Shown here: positions 6,107 through 9,758 of the stretch, piece after piece
Layout of the letters: every line of letters starts with the position of its first letter
How positions within the stretch are numbered: position 1 is the first letter of the stretch
Assembly (NCBI GenBank): GCA_964415185.1
Contig: CAYPZI010000115.1
Coordinates: forward strand, 1-9,758
Direction of reading: 5' to 3'
DNA length: 9,758 nucleotides
From: CAYVBJ01 sp964415185
Lineage (GTDB): Bacteria > Bacteroidota > Rhodothermia > Balneolales > Balneolaceae
Made by a program: the position numbers and the translations under genes
The notes under the pieces: generated by a model
Seen by the model: only the letters and a program-made list of their open reading frames with translations
What the model was told of the DNA's origin: nothing
Database searches by the model: none

Positions 6107-6616
6107 ATGTATTTCTTAGCAGGTGGTGGCATTTTATCTTTCAACACCGGGTTTGCAATCTGGGTTGCAATATCAATGGTTGTATTTCTCTTTTTGATGT
6201 ACAAATATGCCGTACCTCCGATAATGCAGGCACTTGAAGAAAGGGAAACAAAAATCCGGGAGTCTCTTGAATCTGCTGAAAAAGCTCTTGAAAGAGCTGA
6301 AAAAGTTTCAAAAGACAATGAAAAAGCCCTGAAAGAGGCAGAAGTACAAGCTCAAAAAATCAGAAAAGAAGCACTGGCTGATGCCGAACTTCTTCGAACC
6401 GAACGACTTGAAAAGGCAAAAGATGAAGCGGATAAAATGCTTGTAGATGCCAGAAAACTCATCGAACAGGAGAAAAAAAGAGCTCTTACCGAATTGAGGA
6501 ATGAGGTAGCCGAGCTGGCCGTTAAATCGGCCTCTCTGATTCTCGATACTGAACTTGATGAGAAGAAAAACAAAAATCTGGTAGATAAATTTATCAGCGA
6601 AATTCCTAAGAACTGA
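6107..6616 (+). CDS. atpF: F-type ATP synthase subunit b (peripheral stalk)
   Basis: Subunit b is part of the stator that stops the alpha/beta head from turning with the rotor. The 169-residue protein has a short N-terminus (MYFLAGGG), one membrane helix (about 14-36), a conserved basic-proline turn KYAVPPIMQALEER (33-46), and then a long uninterrupted charged helix (about 40-145) rich in Glu, Lys and Ala, typical of the b-subunit coiled coil. The C-terminal part (about 146-169) should bind delta. The length is near the usual 156-170. Only one b-type gene is present, so a homodimer is expected rather than a b/b' pair. It lies 27 bases after atpE and 8 bases before atpH. Confidence 0.96.
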   Translation: MYFLAGGGILSFNTGFAIWVAISMVVFLFLMYKYAVPPIMQALEERETKIRESLESAEKALERAEKVSKDNEKALKEAEVQAQKIRKEALADAELLRTERLEKAKDEADKMLVDARKLIEQEKKRALTELRNEVAELAVKSASLILDTELDEKKNKNLVDKFISEIPKN

Positions 6617-6624
6617 CCGGAATA

Positions 6625-7167
6625 ATGGTATCAAAGGCTGCAAAACGTTATGCCAAAGCTTTTCTTCAGTACGCTATTGATGAAAAGATGGTAAATGACA
6701 TACAAAACGACATCTTAAGGATTCAGGAAATGTTTGAGTCTTCTGATGAACTTATGCGTTTTTTCAAAAATCCGATTATAAAAAAGTCGGATAAGTCTGA
6801 AGTAATCAAAAAATTGTTCAAAAAAGATCTGTCGGATCAAACCTTCGATTTCATCAATTTGATTTTTGATAACGACAGGGAACAGCTTCTGCCTGAAATA
6901 ACAACAGCATTTGTGGATCTGTATAAAGAGTTTGCAGGAATTATTGATGTAAGTGTATTTACAGCTTCATCTTTGACAGATGAGCAGGTTCATAAATTGA
7001 GTGATACACTTGAATCTGCTACCGGAAAAACGGTTAATCTCCATTTTTCCGAAGACCCTGACCTGAAAGGCGGCATCGCGGTAAGAATTGAGGATACCGT
7101 TATCGACGGTACAATAAAATATAAAATCAATCAGCTGAAGAACCTTTTTATGGATCCGGCTGTATAA
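6625..7167 (+). CDS. atpH: F-type ATP synthase subunit delta (OSCP homologue)
   Basis: Delta caps the F1 head and joins it to the b stalk. The 180 residues match the family length. The N-terminal helical bundle begins with KAAKRYAKAFLQYA (4-17), the family signature for contact with alpha. A middle helical region spans about 70-105, and the C-terminal domain carries DPDLKGGIAVRIEDTVIDGTI (144-164), the conserved delta/OSCP C-terminal motif, here complete. The ATG at 6625 lies 8 bases after the atpF stop, with only a weak GGA before it. The gap to atpA is 32 bases and very AT-rich, with no terminator-like hairpin. The identification is secure, although this is the most variable F1 subunit. Confidence 0.95.
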   Translation: MVSKAAKRYAKAFLQYAIDEKMVNDIQNDILRIQEMFESSDELMRFFKNPIIKKSDKSEVIKKLFKKDLSDQTFDFINLIFDNDREQLLPEITTAFVDLYKEFAGIIDVSVFTASSLTDEQVHKLSDTLESATGKTVNLHFSEDPDLKGGIAVRIEDTVIDGTIKYKINQLKNLFMDPAV

Positions 7168-7199
7168 ATCATTTTTAATATTAAGATTATCGTAAAATA

Positions 7200-8819
7200 A
7201 TGAGTCAAGTTAGACCTGACGAAGTATCTGCTATACTGCGAAAACAGTTAACCGGTTTTGATGGAAAAGCAGAAATTTATGATGTTGGCACTGTTCTTGA
7301 AGTGGGTGACGGTATTGCACGTGTTTACGGGCTTTCAAAAGTCCAGGCGGGTGAACTGGTTGAATTGCCGGATTCACTAAATCCCGACGGCAAGCCTGTA
7401 TACGGCATGGTTCTTAACCTCGAAGAAGACAATGTGGGTATCGTGCTTTTCGGTTCCCCTGATTCCGTTGAGGAGGGCCATACGGTAAAGCGAACCAAAA
7501 GAATTACATCCATCGAAGTCGGGGAAGGACTTCTCGGCAGGGTGGTAGACCCTCTCGGGCGGCCTATTGACGGCCAAGGCTCGATATCGGGTGATACCAT
7601 AACATTGCCGCTTGAACGCAAAGCTCCGGGCGTTATCTACCGTGAACCTGTAAGTGAACCGCTTCAAACCGGAATCAAGGCGATCGATGCACTGATACCG
7701 ATTGGAAGGGGACAGCGTGAACTCATTATCGGTGACCGTCAAACAGGTAAGAGTGCCGTTGTGGTTGATACAATTATCAACCAGAAGCAGACACATGATA
7801 CCGATAAGCCGGTTTACTGTATCTATGTTGCAGTAGGGCAGAAAGGGTCAACCGTCGCAGGAATTGTTAACACCCTGCAGGAATATGGAGCGATGGATTA
7901 TACAACTGTTATTTCAGCCCCGGCCAGTGTATCGGCACCCCTTCGTTATATCGCTCCGTTTGCAGGTGCAGCTTTGGGCGAATATTTCAGAGACACAGGC
8001 CGGCATGCACTTGTGATCTACGATGACTTGTCAAAACAGGCTGTTGCATACAGGGAACTATCGCTCCTTCTGAAAAGGCCACCGGGCCGTGAAGCTTATC
8101 CCGGCGATGTTTTTTACCTGCACAGCCGGCTGCTTGAAAGGGCGGCAAAAATTATCGACAATGATGATGTAGCTTCAAAAATGAACAATATACCGGAGCC
8201 GTTGAAACCGAAAGTGAAGGGCGGCGGCTCACTTACGGCACTGCCTGTTATTGAAACCCAGGCAGGCGATGTTTCGGCTTATATCCCGACAAACGTAATT
8301 TCAATTACCGACGGACAGATCTTCCTGGATACAGACCTGTTTAACTCCGGTGTAAGGCCGGCCATTGATGTGGGTATCTCCGTATCGAGGGTGGGTGGTG
8401 CAGCCCAGGTAAAGGCGATGAAAAAATTATCCGGTACCCTGAAACTGGACCTTGCACAGTATCGTGAACTTGAAGCGTTTGCCAAATTCGGTTCTGACCT
8501 TGATCCTGCAACACAGAGACAGATTAAGCGTGGTGAACGGACGGTTGAACTGATGAAACAGGGTGAATACAAACCCCTGCCTGTTCAAAACCAGGTAGCC
8601 TTGCTGAAAGTGAATAACGAAGGCTTGCTTGATAAACTGGATGTGGAATTGATATCCGAGTTTGAAGAAAATTATCTCGAGACAGTAAACGCCAAATTCA
8701 GCAAAGAGATGGACAAGCTTGGAAAAACAGGTGTTCTTGATGATGAATTCGGCAAACAACTTGCTGAAACCGCGAATGTAATCATTGACCAAATTCTCTC
8801 GACTGCAGAAGAAGCCTAA
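7200..8819 (+). CDS. atpA: F-type ATP synthase subunit alpha
   Basis: Alpha alternates with beta in the F1 hexamer and provides the non-catalytic nucleotide sites plus the arginine finger. The 539 residues run through an N-terminal beta-barrel (about 25-95), the nucleotide-binding domain (about 96-400) and a C-terminal helical domain. Visible motifs are the P-loop GDRQTGKS (178-185, Lys184), the Walker-B-like HALVIYDD (269-276), GSLTALPVIETQAGD (343-357), and the SVSRVGGAAQ signature (394-403), whose Arg397 is the finger that reaches the catalytic site of beta. The protein is about 26 residues longer than E. coli alpha. Part of the excess is the loop 319-342, which is longer here; I recall similar lengthening in Bacteroidota homologues. 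The start has no Shine-Dalgarno sequence but an A/T-rich leader. The atpG start follows 3 bases after the stop. Confidence 0.98.
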   Translation: MSQVRPDEVSAILRKQLTGFDGKAEIYDVGTVLEVGDGIARVYGLSKVQAGELVELPDSLNPDGKPVYGMVLNLEEDNVGIVLFGSPDSVEEGHTVKRTKRITSIEVGEGLLGRVVDPLGRPIDGQGSISGDTITLPLERKAPGVIYREPVSEPLQTGIKAIDALIPIGRGQRELIIGDRQTGKSAVVVDTIINQKQTHDTDKPVYCIYVAVGQKGSTVAGIVNTLQEYGAMDYTTVISAPASVSAPLRYIAPFAGAALGEYFRDTGRHALVIYDDLSKQAVAYRELSLLLKRPPGREAYPGDVFYLHSRLLERAAKIIDNDDVASKMNNIPEPLKPKVKGGGSLTALPVIETQAGDVSAYIPTNVISITDGQIFLDTDLFNSGVRPAIDVGISVSRVGGAAQVKAMKKLSGTLKLDLAQYRELEAFAKFGSDLDPATQRQIKRGERTVELMKQGEYKPLPVQNQVALLKVNNEGLLDKLDVELISEFEENYLETVNAKFSKEMDKLGKTGVLDDEFGKQLAETANVIIDQILSTAEEA

Positions 8820-8822
8820 TCT

Positions 8823-9710
8823 ATGCCGAATTTACGCGACATACGGAACAGGATATCATCCATAAACAATACACAGCAGATTACCAAAGCTATGAAAATG
8901 GTAGCTGCTGCCAAGCTGAGAAAAGCCCAGGACCGGATTCTTGAAACCCGGCCCTATGCAAACAGCCTCAACAGTATTGTTGCAAGGCTCTCTTCCAATA
9001 CAAGCAAAGACCTTGATCTGTTGAGAAAAGCTGAAACGGAAAACAGGCTTCTGTTTGTGGTCATCGGATCGGATAAAGGCCTTTGCGGGGCATTTAACAA
9101 CAACCTTTTTAAGGACGTTGAAGCTCTTTTAAAATCGGATTGTGAAAAATTTCTTGACGAGGGGACCCTTGATATCATAACAATCGGGAAAAAAGCGCAG
9201 GCTTATTTTAGAAAAAGAAAATACAACGTTGTTAAATCGTATCCCGGATTTTTTGACAAACTCAGTTTTGATGATTCGAAAGAGATATCGGAAAATTTTA
9301 TTAAGGATTTTGTATCTCACAAATACGATGGTGTATTCATAGCTTACAATGAATTCAAAACGGTAATTTCGCAAAACAGGGTTATTGAAAAAGTATTGCC
9401 GATAGAACCCGATCGATTGACAGATGAAAGTGCAGGTCAGGAGGATATTGATTATATTTACGAACCTGATATGTTTTCGATTCTGAAAGCTATTTTGCCC
9501 AAGCATCTCAATATCCAGATGTGGAAAGCGGTGCTTGAATCGAATGCATCGGAGCAGGGTGCAAGGATGGCTGCTATGGATAATGCGACGGAAAATGCAA
9601 AAGAGTTGAAAAACGAATTGCAGTTGAAGTATAACCAGGCACGTCAGAGTGCAATTACGACAGAAATTTCGGAGATTGTATCAGGTGCCCAGGCACTTGA
9701 AGAAACATAA
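8823..9710 (+). CDS. atpG: F-type ATP synthase subunit gamma (central rotor shaft)
   Basis: Gamma is the asymmetric shaft that turns inside the alpha/beta ring and sits on the c-ring. The 295 residues match the family (about 287). The N-terminal coiled-coil helix has RISSINNTQQITKAMKMVAA (10-29). The central Rossmann-like domain carries SDKGLCGAFN (83-92). The C-terminal helix has ESNASEQGARMAAMDNATEN (239-258) and ends with TTEISEIVSGAQALEE (279-294), all diagnostic. No chloroplast-like regulatory cysteine insert is present. The gene starts 3 bases after atpA, so translation is probably coupled. It is the last atp gene here: a tRNA, not atpD or atpC, follows after 2 bases. The start context has no Shine-Dalgarno sequence. 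Confidence 0.98.
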   Translation: MPNLRDIRNRISSINNTQQITKAMKMVAAAKLRKAQDRILETRPYANSLNSIVARLSSNTSKDLDLLRKAETENRLLFVVIGSDKGLCGAFNNNLFKDVEALLKSDCEKFLDEGTLDIITIGKKAQAYFRKRKYNVVKSYPGFFDKLSFDDSKEISENFIKDFVSHKYDGVFIAYNEFKTVISQNRVIEKVLPIEPDRLTDESAGQEDIDYIYEPDMFSILKAILPKHLNIQMWKAVLESNASEQGARMAAMDNATENAKELKNELQLKYNQARQSAITTEISEIVSGAQALEET

Positions 9711-9712
9711 CC

Positions 9713-9758
9713 GGAGGGATGGCAGAGCGGTCGAATGCGGCGGTCTTGAAAACCGTTG
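9713..9758 (+). tRNA. tRNA-Ser(UGA), 5' part, cut by the window edge
   Basis: The 5' acceptor strand GGAGGGA (9713-9719) is followed by TG and a D-arm GCAG...TGC with the GCGGTCGAA-type loop. The anticodon stem GCGGT (9740-9744) pairs with ACCGT (9752-9756), and the loop CTTGAAA (9745-9751) has anticodon TGA at 9747-9749, reading serine UCA. The sequence resembles bacterial class II serine tRNAs. The variable arm, T-arm and 3' acceptor lie beyond the window, so acceptor pairing cannot be checked. It begins only 2 bases after the atpG stop, with no room for its own promoter except inside atpG. Confidence 0.9.

Noticed and set aside
7175..7184. Ten-base palindrome TTAATATTAA in the atpH-atpA gap
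   Set aside because: It is an all-AT palindrome in AT-rich spacer, too short and weak for a terminator, and no operator family is suggested.
7377..7796. 139-codon open frame on the minus strand inside atpA
   Set aside because: It lies wholly within a well-conserved plus-strand gene, has no recognisable protein motif and no ribosome site. The same applies to the other minus-strand open frames across guaB, the M23 gene, atpB, atpF and atpG.
9683..9698. Hairpin around GGTGCCCAGGCACTT near the end of atpG
   Set aside because: The stem is about six pairs with a four-base loop, is within conserved coding sequence and is not followed by a T-tract, so it is not a convincing terminator.

Overview
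The window is a tightly packed, single-strand stretch of a bacterial chromosome. Twelve protein genes all run left to right, the largest gap between them is 40 bases, and a tRNA-Ser gene is cut by the right edge. I see no terminator, mobile element, repeat array or CRISPR. Several features suggest the Bacteroidota/Rhodothermota/Balneolota side of the tree, possibly a Balneola/Gracilimonas-like marine bacterium. These are moderate GC, mostly weak or missing Shine-Dalgarno sites, an ATP synthase subunit a with a signal peptide and an extended N-terminus, and an F1Fo cluster without atpD and atpC. This placement is inference from recalled family features; no search was run.

Layout: (1) 61-1539 guaB, IMP dehydrogenase, with both CBS domains and the catalytic loop intact. 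(2) 1552-4121 an envelope and cell-shape block: a GT-B glycosyltransferase, a membrane-anchored M23 peptidase with a complete metal site, and a bactofilin 7 bases after it. (3) 4126-4721 two small, very AT-rich membrane genes, both apparently starting at GTG, of the AtpZ and AtpI accessory type. (4) 4738-9710 atpB-E-F-H-A-G, that is Fo subunits a, c and b followed by F1 subunits delta, alpha and gamma. Beta and epsilon are not here. (5) 9713-9758+ the 5' half of tRNA-Ser(UGA), starting 2 bases after the atpG stop codon.

The atp genes encode one rotary machine. Ions pass between subunit a (Arg263) and the c-ring (Glu56), gamma transmits rotation, and b plus delta hold the alpha/beta head; beta must be encoded elsewhere. 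AtpZ and AtpI probably help with assembly or cation supply. The M23/bactofilin pair is a recurrent cell-wall-shaping partnership, here directly upstream of and possibly co-transcribed with ATP synthase.

This is mainly a housekeeping region and I see no convincing wholly new system. The most notable signal is in subunit a. The two half-channel positions that are Glu219/His245 in E. coli and His/Glu in mitochondria are both lysine here (Lys272 and Lys312), while the surrounding essential residues are conserved. Other points of interest are the tRNA abutting the operon, the alternating His tail of subunit a, and 9-base homopolymers in both accessory genes.
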